64,000 bases of DNA from Apricaphanius iberus. Taxonomy: Eukaryota > Chordata > Actinopteri > Cyprinodontiformes > Aphaniidae. The translations under genes were made by a program, and so were the position numbers. Within the stretch, counting starts at the first letter, position 1. The number at the start of each line of letters is the position of its first letter. The notes under the pieces are model-generated. The model ran no database searches. It was not told where the DNA came from and saw nothing but the letters and a program-made list of their open reading frames with translations. The stretch is taken from NCBI GenBank assembly GCA_028564705.1, contig JAPXFQ010002454.1:1584349-1648348 (forward strand), in the 5' to 3' direction. This document shows, piece after piece, positions 23,792 through 33,500 of the stretch.

Positions 23792-26700
23792 TGGGGTCGG
23801 GCCCTTGATTCCGTTCTGTGGGACACGGTTGCCGATGTGGAGCTTAAGGGTTGGTGGTGACTGCGGGGAGGTCCTTGGGGGTGGGTCCGCTTGCGGTTCG
23901 GCGATAGGTGCCGAGACCCTCGCCTGGGGTGGGACTTTGGGGTCTTTGTGTGGTGACTCCTAGTGGCTGCATGCGGCGCCTTAGAGGGGTCGTGCTGGCG
24001 GACACGGGTTACTGGCCTGGTGCTGTGCTGCTCTGGGGGGGTCTGGACTGGGCCTGGGGCTCGGGGTTCTGGGGCGGCGCGCCCCCCGGCTGGGGCCCTG
24101 GCGGGGCTTGGCCGGGGGGGGCCGCTGCCGTCGGTGCCGGCTGGGGGGGGGCTGTGGTCGGCCGGTGGTTGGCGGGCGCTGCTGCCCTTTCCATCTCCCC
24201 GGGCTGGTTCCTGTCGCTTGCTCCCCGGTGGCCGCTTGCCGCGTCCGGGCGTCGGCGAGAGGCCGTGGCGGGTGGCCGGCGTCTCCGGGCCCGATCGGCT
24301 ATATTGACACTGGACATGGCTCCTGGGTCTTGGTCTTAGCCCTCGCGGGGGTGCTGGGGTGGGGGGCTCTGGCCGGTGTTGGTCGGCCTCCACGGTGACT
24401 GACCAGTTGGTGGGGTGTGGGCTGGTGGGTGGACGTGCTGGGTTCTGTTGCCACCCGGCCATCGGGCGGTAGTAGCAAGGCTGGAGGATGTCGGCCTGGG
24501 GATTGGCCGCCCGGGACTTCGGTCTGCTCACGGGCCTGGCGCGGCATGTCCGGGGTACCCGAGTCGGTGGTGCGCCGGGTTCCGGCCTCGGCCCGGGGGT
24601 CCTCGGACGCTGGCGGTGCCTGGGGCGTCTCTTATTGGCGGGGAGGCTTTTTACCATCTAGCACAGGCGCTCTTTTTAACGGGGTGCGCTTGGGACGGGA
24701 GGGGGGAGGGCGTTGAGGGTGAGGGGGGGCTAAACTCAACCTGGGTGTCTAGTGACATGTGTTTTGTTAGCAGTGTGAATGTTGGGGAGGATTTAGGTAT
24801 GCCCCTGGCATGGGGGCTGGTGGATTGCCGGGGCCCCCATGGGGCTCGGCGGTACCGCTGCCGTGGGCCCCGACTGGACGTGCTGGGGCCTCCCACCCCT
24901 GGTGGATCGGGCCGAACGGGGGTGCCTATTGGAGTCAGCAGGGGAGCTGGCTCCCTGGGGTTGGCAATGGTCACCCCAGTTATTTTCTCCCCATCCCCAT
25001 GCCTCTGTCCACCTGCTCCTTCATTCTACCATTCACAAGGCCTTGGGACGTGGGCACGTCACTGGGGTGCGGGATGGAGCTTCCGTCTTCGCTACCCGGT
25101 GGCGGCCTGGGTCCCGATTTTATTGAGCAATTTAGACACTACACTTGCAACATTTACAGGGAACGCACATGTAGGGACCTGGCCTGGTGGGCTGCTCTTG
25201 CCGGTGTGGGGCCTTGGCGGTCTACTTGTCCCCGTCCTGGTGGGCAAAGGGGTCTGTCTCCTGGGTGCAGGGGCAGGGTTCTCTACTGGGGCGTCTGTCC
25301 CTGGGCCTGGGAGTATGGAGTATAGTGTACGTATGGGGGGTATGAATGAGGGTATAGCGTCCTTTTTTCGTATGTCCTGTATTTGTAAGAATGTGTACAC
25401 ATGAGAGGGAGGGTACGTATGAGTGTCTCTGTCTGTCTATGTCTACCTGTCAGGTTGGGTGTTTGGCTGCTCTCTGGCCTGATGCATCTTCTTCCCTCCC
25501 CGTCACTCCCCGTCGGTGATGGTTGCTCCTGCCCGCTGGTTGATGATGACTCTCGATGCATGGGGCTGGGGGTCCCGGTTGCGGCCCGGCTCGGTCCTGG
25601 TGCATGTCGGGCGGGTCCTGGGTGGTCCGGTGTGTCGGGCGGCCGCTGTTTCGGGCCGATGTCCTCCTTGGATTGACTGGGGCACCTCTTATGGGGGTGC
25701 CGGGTTTGTAGAATAGGTTGGTGCCGTCCGGTGGATCGGTGGGGACCGTGCCTGGCGCCCAATCCTCCTGCCGGTTCCAGGACTTCAGCTGGCTGGTCTG
25801 TTCGCCTGGTGGGGCTGTCCGGCATTGGCTGGGCCCCTGATCTTGGCGCCCCACGTGGGGCGGGATCTGGACCCTGGAGCTGGAAGATCTGGATGTCCAG
25901 GTGCCGGCTGGGCGCGGCCTGGGGAGGGCGTACATCCGCTGTGGCTCCCTGGCGTGTGGATGTGTGGAGGCGGGCCGGGTTGTTGGCGGTGGGTACTGGT
26001 CCGGGGTGGCGGCGGCGTGTGTTGTCCGTCGGTTGGCTGCGGGTCCTCCTTGCCTGCGGCGGCGGCGGGGGACCCTTGTCGGCTGGTCCCTGGTTGGGGC
26101 CCCGCTGGGGGGTGGGGTGCCCCTGGTCCCCGTGGCCTCCGGTTCCTGGTCCGGGCCCGCCCTGGCGTAGCCGGTTACCGGCGGAGCCCGTGGGCTCGTC
26201 ACTGCGATCTCTCGGGCCCCAGCATCGCGGCTGGTGGGTGCTCCCCTGGGGCTTCCATCTGTTCCCCTCTTGGCGGGTGATCGACCCTGCGCTGATCCGC
26301 CTGTGGACTCTGTACTCTGTGGGACGCTGGATGCATACATCTCTTGCCTCCTCCATGTCTGTGCCGATTCCTGTAGGACGGATTGACGGTTCCTTACACC
26401 AGCTATCAATCACTTGCATGGGGAAACCTTATTCCGACCTGCATGCTCGCACACACATAGGTGTGGGGACATAGGTGAGGACGGACATATCTTAAGCTGA
26501 GGTTATCATCATTAGTTAGTTGTTCACAGGAGCTTACCAGAAACATTTGTATTATGTTCATTAATCAATGCTTGTGTGTAGTGAATGTGTAATTCTTTGT
26601 TTATTCTACCAGATCCGAACTATTGGTTTGGTTCTGTACACTTTGTTGTTTTTGTTTTGTATTACTGTTTCTCTGCCGTCCGGCAGAGGTGGAGGACTGG

Positions 26701-26880
26701 GATGTTTTCTTGTGTTCTTTATTTGCCTCCCTGTCTTGTGTCGTCGGTTCGCCCCTCTGTTGGTCCGGTTTCTTTTCTTCACCTTCTTCCTTTCTCCCTT
26801 CTTGTCTCAGTTTAATGTCCATGACGTCAGGAAATTGAACCCACAGTAATCACTAATAAAGATTTTTCATACATATACAT
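23792..26880 (+). other. L1 3' UTR, about 3 kb, strongly G-rich on the sense strand
   Basis: Directly after the ORF2 stop the base composition flips from A-rich to G-rich. Runs of seven or eight G lie at 24035-24041, 24114-24121 and 24143-24150, with many GGG triplets between. Mammalian L1 3' UTRs are also known to contain G-rich tracts able to form quadruplexes, but they are far shorter. Several long open frames exist on both strands, including minus 24657-23788 and plus 24415-25404. They are rich in proline, arginine, glycine and tryptophan, as expected from base bias, and resemble no protein I know. AATAAA occurs at 26855-26860 near the end. Confidence 0.85.
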
Positions 26881-27010
26881 CAAGTGGCGTACTACAGCGA
26901 AGCTGTAATACTCTGCTTGGGAAAGTAAAACTGTTGGGCTTGTACTTGGTACTCAGACACCAATTCTGAGTAGCATACTGCTAGACAGGACACGTAAAAA
27001 AAAATAAAAA
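26855..27010 (+). other. L1 3' terminus: AATAAA, two-hairpin segment, ACA box and poly(A)
   Basis: AATAAA at 26855-26860 is followed not by poly(A) within 30 bp but by another 115 bp or so. These contain a hairpin with arms 26882-26898 and 26902-26918 around a GAA loop, a single-stranded A-rich link (gggaaagtaaaac), and a second hairpin with a perfect 8-bp inner stem (26950-26957 with 26965-26972). The trinucleotide ACA follows at 26990-26992, three bases before the poly(A). Hairpin, hinge, hairpin, ACA is the layout of H/ACA RNAs, though the first hairpin is short and I see no clear guide pocket. The segment may be a transduced flanking sequence or a native LINE end. Confidence 0.5.
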
Positions 27011-27028
27011 AAAAATGAAGCTATTTAT
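27011..27028. repeat. Right target site duplication of the L1 element
   Basis: Identical to 20203-20220 over 18 bp, directly after the L1 poly(A) tail. Confidence 0.95.
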
Positions 27029-28554
27029 TGACTACAGCTAATGATGAGTACAAAGCCTTAAAATAAGTTAATCTTTTATAACTATTGTATTATAGTAAAC
27101 ACAAAAACAAACAAAAAACAAAGCAAGCAAACAAAAAACAACCACAGTTTTCTAATATAAGCTGTAGCTTTAGTGATTTGTTTCTACATTTCCAAAGTTA
27201 AGGCGGTGACCCTTTCACTTGTGGCCATTTTCAAACTTATGAAGATAACCCACATTTGAACTTCTTAACTGAAATGTTCTCCTGTATCTCTTATTTTGGA
27301 GAGTCTGAGAGCATGAGAACTAGGCCTTTGTGAAGTCAAATGTAGACACAATTAAATATTTTTTCTAAATTGCGTGAACAACCTACAAAAAGCAAAGTAT
27401 AAATAAACATTTCGTGCATTTATGTTGAAGGAATTAGTAAGTGTAAAAAATATCTGGCACTTTTTTCTTTACTGTTATAGGCATATGTCATTGTACAGAA
27501 ACCAGCTGCGCTGTCCCTCCAGGAGGGGACAGTAAAGAGTAGGGAGACCACAACTGTCTCAATAGGAAGATTTAATAGAGATATTTTAGCTCATAATATC
27601 CATAAAAATCAAGAAAATAATTGAGCAACCACCAGTTATATAACCATATTTCTCAGCATCATAATTTTGCCATGTAATTTGGAAAAAAATCCCTCCGTCC
27701 CATGATTTAACAATGATTTTTTCTAATTTCAAGCAGACAGACTCTAGGAACTCCTCCTGACCATTTCAGAGGTCAGGGCAGAATTCATCTTCCTTAATCA
27801 TGCAGATGAACATGACCTTGGCCGGCCTTGCCACCCAGTCACATCAGCACCCGTATCTGGTAATGCTTTGCATCCTTGATTGTGTTAAATCATGTTTCCC
27901 TATCATCAGCAGACGCTGGATGGACAGCATCCTTCTCTAAGCACATCCACAGAGGGATAATTGCCAAGACCTTTAAAAGCCTTTCAGAAGGAAACGGGGA
28001 AATCAACATAATTCAGATGAAGGGGAATATCCGAGACATAAAGTAACATATGCCAGGTAATAGTGGGTGGAAGGGGGAGTTAAGGGAGGTAGTTGGGTGG
28101 AGGTGGAAAAAAGATGCAAGACTTAAAACGGTGGGTCCTTGGCATTATTATGTTGATGCGTTTAGCCATGCAGAGTGGGCCAGCTCATTGGAGGGCCCCT
28201 AAATGAAGAGGCTGACCTTCAACAAGCCCTCTTTCTGTTCATTAACCATGTGGTGCTTATCTGCAATAATACTGCAGAGGAGAATATAAGGCCACTAGGC
28301 CCTTCCAAAGTCAACGATGCACTACAGGTTTTCGAAGATGAGGGACTAGTTTAGCTCATGATAGTTGACTTTATCATGTTCTCAACCTCTCTCGTAAACA
28401 GCAGAACTTTAAATATTACTTTCACATTTTGGAAGAAAATGTTAACAAAAGCATAAAAAAAGGCTTAGTTTGGTGTTCTTACTATTTGATTTTCAGCAAA
28501 CATCAATACTGTATAGAGCCATGTAAAAAAAATGAACACCTATAAGGATGTGAT
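27029..28554. other. Gene-free interval with candidate conserved non-coding DNA
   Basis: There is no recognisable coding sequence. From about 27740 to 28330 the composition is balanced, free of simple repeats and dense in TAAT, GATAA and CTTTGA-like motifs, as in vertebrate developmental enhancers. This is a compositional impression and needs comparison with other fish. Confidence 0.35.
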
Positions 28555-28890
28555 GGTATCTGTGGTTGTAAACTTTACAAACCTACCAAGATATTGACAT
28601 TCACCAATTAGACCATTGATCCGAGAAGCAACTAAAAGGCCCATGGTGAATTTGGAAGAGCTTCAGAGATTTATTACTCATTTGTGACAGTGTGTGGGTA
28701 GGAAAACTGTTAATTGTGCTCTTCATGAGTCTTTTATGGAATGGTTGTAAGAAGAAAGCCATTGTTAAAAGTAATTCACAAAAAGCCTGGTTCAACGTTT
28801 GCAAAAAGACACGTAGAAGACACATAATTTGGAAGAAGGTAATTTCGTCAGATTAGACCTACATGCAAAACTATACGTGAAAGTGAATTA
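28555..28890 (+). mobile_element. Tc1-like transposase fragment
   Basis: Blocks such as aaacctaccaagatattg, agaagcaactaaaaggccca, gaagaaagccattgttaaaa and tttggaagaaggtaatttcg follow the order of a fish Tc1-like transposase gene in sense orientation. It has many stops and no terminal repeats. It belongs to the same family as the remnants at 10302, 31590 and 41265. Confidence 0.75.
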
Positions 28891-29450
28891 ACTGTACACT
28901 ATACAGAGTTATACAGAGTTGAGTTAAAAGAGTCTAAAGTGGTAGACTTAAATAGTGGTATAAGAACTCTTGTTCGCAATAGTTGTTAAATGTTAAAACT
29001 TAACTGCTGCTAACTGTATTTTTTTCATGTTGATCTCTCTTTTTTTGTAAGGTGTCTTCTTCTTTTTCTAAGGTGTTTAATCTCTTTTTTAACACGGTAT
29101 ATTTCAATCTTAAATTCATCTAAAGATTTTATTTTTACAGTTGACAAGTACCAACATTTTGTTTTTAATTTTCAACCATCAGGTAATCCCTTTTCAAGAA
29201 AGGTGTGTCCATAGCTGGGTGGATGTTTATGTATCACTAAAGAACAGTAAATATTGGACGAAGAAAATTGTGACATCTTATGTCTAAAATGTTTTCTTCT
29301 GAAATATTTTTAGTCAAATAAGTTATGCAAGTAATTTGTAGAGCAAAGTATACACAAAAAAACTACCAGATTTCTCCATAAAAATCAGTACAAGCCAAAC
29401 TGAAACAGATATTAGGGTTTGCAGTGGGTAAATAGATTAATAAAAAAAAC
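28891..29450. other. Gene-free interval
   Basis: AT-rich anonymous sequence. I see nothing I can name. Confidence 0.5.
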
Positions 29451-29525
29451 AGGAGAGGAGAGCAGACACCGAGCATGGTCGATAGTGTCAAAAGTATATG
29501 ACAGATCTAAAATAATGAATATTGA
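29451..29525 (-). mobile_element. L2-clade LINE reverse transcriptase fragment
   Basis: The minus strand reads ILDLSYTFDTIDHARCLLSS, which matches the reverse transcriptase motif around the first catalytic aspartate in L2-type LINEs (usual form LLDLSAAFDTVDH). The similarity covers only about 25 codons, and the DNA on either side is too decayed to assign. Confidence 0.6.
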
Positions 29526-29966
29526 TCTTTAGAGGGCCTTTGCTCAAGCGACCAGTGGGAGGTCAGCACATGTAATTAGACATGGGAGGTCTAATGCAAG
29601 ACTAAGGGTGAGCTTGTGTTCAAGGAGAAGGTTGGAGTGCACATGCACATCAACGTCTTCCATAGAAAGTTAAAATATACATATAGATGACTTCTTCTGG
29701 AAGTTATCTGAAATGCATTTCTTTTAGCGGACGCCATTGTTGGAAAGAATTTCAGAAAAACACTCTGGTCTTATTTCTCTCTTCTTAGAACTTTCTCTTC
29801 TTCTTGTCATACATGGATGAAGGTGTAGCACACTATAAACATCCACACTCTCAGAATGATTAATAATCAGGAGGAACAATAGTGTAGATGATCCACCTGG
29901 AAGTAAAAAAAAAATCCTCTGCCATACCTTTAAATTGTGCAAAACTACCAATTTTGCTAAATAGTA

Positions 29967-30240
29967 AATGGCCTGCGTTTGTATAGTGCTTTTTACTTCA
30001 GACCAGAAAGCGTTTCTTACTACATTCAGTCCTTCAGACACACACACACTTACACACCAGTGGTGGTAAGCTACATAGTAGCCACAGCTGGCCTGGGGCG
30101 CACTGACAGAGCGAGGCTGCCAAATGCTGGCTCTATTGGGCCCTCTGATCACCAACAGCAGGCAACGTGGGTGAAGTGTCTTGCCCAAGGACACAACAAC
30201 CAAGCAGACAGAGCAGGGGTTCGAATCTGCAACCCAGAAA
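29967..30240. repeat. Dispersed fish repeat with MIR-like 3' box
   Basis: The stretch contains ggcctgcgtttgtatagtgc, then gctacatagtagccacagct, ctggggcgcactgacagag, and finally tgtcttgcccaaggacaca with gggttcgaatctgcaaccc. I recognise this as an abundant interspersed repeat of spiny-rayed fishes. The box tcttgcccaaggacaca is like the one in mammalian MIR elements, which suggests a SINE or LINE-derived origin, but I cannot name the family. Confidence 0.65.
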
Positions 30241-30885
30241 TGCATATAAATTTAAGTGAACTGGGTAAAAACACTCTTGAGTCAAATAAAGTATGTGTAT
30301 TACTTATAAAGCAAACATCCTAAAACATATGTGTCTGTATGAACATAGAAAAAATTCCAAGGCATATGCCAAAAATTACCTCATAGACATTCTCAGAGGC
30401 AGGCCTATACAGTCTTGCTCACAACAACAGACCAACATGCATCTGTGTGTTGTCTCTTCATCTAACTGGCTGTGAATAAAGGCGGGCAGCAGAGACCAAA
30501 GTTAATTATAATCCGTGTATCATTGGCTTTATCCATTGCAGAAGCACAGCGGATTTAATGTCCCTCAGCAACAGTAATAGGTCCTTGACACACACATATA
30601 TATTCAGTGCACCATGTTGTGCATCCCACCTTTTTACTTGGTCCTCTCTGAGATTTTACTGCCCACTGGTTGACCCTCACTTCAGATACACATATCCACT
30701 CAAGTTTATGTTAAAGAAAATAAACATGAACATGACTTTGCAGGGTCACACGCATGCTCAAATGCACAACAGTGGCTACGTGATTGTCACTGCTTGGGGA
30801 CGTATAATGGTACGGTGAACTCAGATTGAACTTACTCAAAACGTAAATAACATTGTCTGTGCTGTGTTCATTTTTTGTAGATTCC
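30241..30885. other. Gene-free interval
   Basis: I see no recognisable gene or repeat. Confidence 0.5.
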
Positions 30886-31079
30886 TATTATCTTTAAGGT
30901 TCTTATTGTTATACACAAAAAAATGGAGTTTGTTTTTACCTCTTTACAATGACAGTTTCAGCAACAGCTGGAGGAAGCTCTAAGCAAGGCAACAGCTGTT
31001 GCTGAAACTGTCAGCGTAAAGATGTAAAGACAAACTAAATTTTTTTTGTGTATAACAATAAGAACCTTCAAAATAATAA
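30886..31079. mobile_element. Foldback (long inverted repeat) element
   Basis: A left arm at 30886-30970 and a right arm at 30993-31079 are nearly perfect reverse complements, separated by 22 bp. Shared blocks include aaggttcttattgttataca and gacagtttcagcaacagctg. The whole sequence would fold into a hairpin of about 85 bp. It is most simply a palindromic miniature transposon; no clear target duplication was seen. Transcripts crossing it would form a long duplex. Confidence 0.85.
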
Positions 31080-31589
31080 GTAGCATCAGTCTACTTATGC
31101 CTAAAGTAAGGGCTTCTCTCTTTTCTCTGTTTAGTTTCACCCAGCATCTTCCTTCCAGTTCCATTTCCGTCTTTTTTGTGAGCAGGGATACACAATTACT
31201 TAATTAAGATGATTATTTTACAAATAAAAATCTGAAATGCCTAAAGTTAGATATCAGCGGCAATGATTTAGAGTTGCATTTGCAGCTATTATTCTAATAC
31301 ATATTTTAACATTCGTGTCCAGAGTTTCAAAATTACAGTGGTCCAACCAGAGGCGAAACCATCATCTCAAAAGTTAGATGTGGCTAAATAACAATTGCAT
31401 TCACTGTTGCACAAAGAGTGAGCTGGCTTAATTATTGGCAGCATTAATAGTTGTTAAAAAACAGTTATTCACTTTCACTAATACCATCAATGAAATTAAT
31501 ATTTACAATGCACTACCTGTTCAGCACAAATCTGGAGTCAATCTGGAAAGCTTTAACAACAGGTTAAAGAATGACATTTTTATTAAAAC
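31080..31589. other. Gene-free interval
   Basis: Nothing recognisable apart from general AT richness. Confidence 0.5.
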
Positions 31590-31711
31590 ATGTTGAAACC
31601 ATGAATCAGTTTTATTTCACTTCACAATTTGGCTCAATATTTTTTGGAGTTGAATACTAGAAGATAAGTGAAAATTTGTGGTTGTAAAGTGAAAATCTGG
31701 AATCCTTCAAA
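31590..31711 (+). mobile_element. Tc1-like transposon, 3' terminal fragment
   Basis: The order ttcacttcacaattt, then tttgtggttgtaaagtga, then tctggaatccttcaa matches the 3' non-coding end of the common fish Tc1-like family also seen at 41265-42205. It is decayed, and the inverted repeat end itself is not clear. Confidence 0.6.
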
Positions 31712-33247
31712 AAGTTAAAATTTTGCATTGTATATGTCAACATTATCACAGGTGCTTCAGTGTGTTTTTAGATGAGGTTTCATATTCTGGTTCTTGCTTA
31801 TTCCTTTTCTTAGTAGTTTCAGAAAAAGCACATTTAAAGTACTTTTCTGCAAAGTGCCCAAGAAAATTGCAGCATCACAGTCTTCCTACTTTAATAACCT
31901 TCCTCCCCATGTTTATATATATTTTTATCAGAAAAGTTACTTTAGTCCCTCTATATCGCTGTTGCTCTGTGTGTTCGGTCCCCTTGCCAGCATTTTCTCC
32001 CTTAACACACAGGCCATTTATTGATAGGCCATTCCCATTAGTGCTGTTTACCTGTCAGGGCTCACTGCACTAATGAGAGAGCTTTAGGAGGGAAAAATGT
32101 GTAGGGACGGTTAACCGCTAATGGATGTTTACAGCCTCCCTGGATACTACTGTGTTTGCTAACACCTCTGCCAGTACCACTATGATCAGCCCCGAACCTG
32201 CTCGCAAGATAATTGGTACAGTTCCAATGGGCCAGTCGGGCCCCATTTGATTACCATGGGATTAGGTTGAGAGTGCGGTAAAGATACAGGACTGGAGTTA
32301 CGGAATGGGGTTAGGATTTCGGGTGAAGGGCCTAATCAATATCCAGCGATCAGGGGCTTTTGAGGGTCTAAGTGCAGACAGTGGAGAAGGAACTAGAGAT
32401 GGGGATTAAATGGAAAATGTTTGAGGGTTACAATATCAGCCCTACGTCAAAAGAGCACTAATAATGCTACTGCTGAAGGGTAATTGTACCATTAAGCCTG
32501 TAAGTGATACTAAATGGTGCAGGTATAGTAAAGGAACCACTGCTTATAGTGAGCTGGCATGTAATCTAATATAAATCTCAGATCAGCCATCTTAATAGCT
32601 GGTGTATCCTTGAGAAAATTGCCCATCATTGTTTTAGTAAAAGAGATGAGCTTAAAATATCACAGTCTAGCCAAGTCAACACACTACACGGAGTTTCATC
32701 TGGGGAACAACTAATATCTATATTAATTTTACTGGGAGCATTTCTTTATTATAAAAGTGTAGAATGATTATAGAGAGAGTTCTGAGTATTGGAGGCCTGT
32801 TTCTGAATTACAGTCCGATGACAAAAAAAGAGAAAGATTGCAAGCTTACTTCATGCTGATCATGCACCCGGCACATGTCGCAATTGCACTGCCTGTAAAG
32901 AAAATCATTTTGTGTTTTTTATTGAGTTATTGGGTAAATCTTATTAATGCCAGACTATCTGCAGACTGTATTTAACTGTGTAGTTAAATAGTGGGCAGAC
33001 ACGCTCATGAACTGAACCACGTCTTTAGGCTTACTTCCCTTGCTAGTTACAATCTTGGATACAGAACATTTTTGAAACCATTTGAAACAAAATACACTTA
33101 AGCATTTTTTGAACATGTCTTTGAATAAAAAAACAAAAACAAATTTTCTGTAAATTGTATTGTTTCTAAAGTATTTATCTTTCTCTCTTTTCTGCAGACA
33201 GGCACCAGTGGCTGACTGAAGTTTGCAGAAAATATTTATAACCCTAT

Positions 33248-33249
<2 letters not shown>
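31712..33249. other. Gene-free interval with candidate conserved non-coding DNA
   Basis: No coding sequence is visible. Between about 31950 and 32380 the DNA has balanced composition, no repeats and motif-dense text, for example ccatttattgataggccatt and ggccccatttgattaccatg. This is the strongest impression of constrained non-coding sequence in this part of the window, but it is unproven. Confidence 0.35.

Positions 33250-33281
<32 letters not shown>
33250..33281. repeat. (TA)n microsatellite
   Basis: An uninterrupted run of TA dinucleotides of about 32 bp. Confidence 0.97.
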
Positions 33282-33284
<3 letters not shown>

Positions 33285-33382
33285 CAGTAAATAATCGGTT
33301 AGCATTCCTATGTAATAATAAAAATATATGTAAAAAAACAAGTGGATATTTGTATTTCCAGAGATTCCCTATTCCATTGTGT

Positions 33383-33500
33383 GTATGCTGTAAAATAACA
33401 ATGTCCATTTTCTTTGTGTTTGCACATGCCCTCAAATTTATGACACACAAATCATTAATAATCCGTCCATCCATCCATCCATCCATCCATCCATCCATCC
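33383..33500 (-). repeat. 80-bp dispersed block with (ATCC)n tract, inverted copy of 12524-12661
   Basis: 33383-33462 is the reverse complement of 12580-12661 with about two differences. It runs directly into an ATCC microsatellite at about 33463-33500, on the same side as in the other copy. It is a second member of an unnamed repeat family. Confidence 0.8.

Larger units (their letters stand above)
20221..27010 (+). mobile_element. L1-clade LINE, young 5'-truncated copy (copy 1)
   Basis: The element begins inside the endonuclease part of ORF2, continues through a complete ORF2 3' portion, a G-rich 3' UTR of about 3 kb and an interrupted poly(A) tail (26996-27010), and is bounded by an 18-bp perfect duplication. 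This is the classic signature of target-primed reverse transcription. ORF1 and the 5' UTR were never copied into this site. A second copy at 60594-64000 matches it from 23615 onwards with only about ten differences noticed by eye, apart from a 290-bp indel. Confidence 0.95.

Noticed and set aside
23788..24657. 289-codon minus-strand frame in the L1 3' UTR, conserved as 290 codons in copy 2
   Set aside because: It is rich in proline, arginine and glycine, as expected from GC bias, resembles no known protein, and conservation is explained by the recent common origin of the copies.
24415..25404. 329-codon plus-strand frame in the L1 3' UTR
   Set aside because: Copy 2 changes its C terminus through the 290-bp indel. 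The composition is that of random GC-rich sequence and the frame lies in an untranslated region.
25283..26419. 378-codon minus-strand frame in the L1 3' UTR
   Set aside because: Copy 2 splits it into shorter frames through small changes, so there is no sign of coding constraint.
30200..30240. B-box-like gggttcgaatct
   Set aside because: It belongs to the dispersed fish repeat at 29967-30240 and no tRNA cloverleaf surrounds it.
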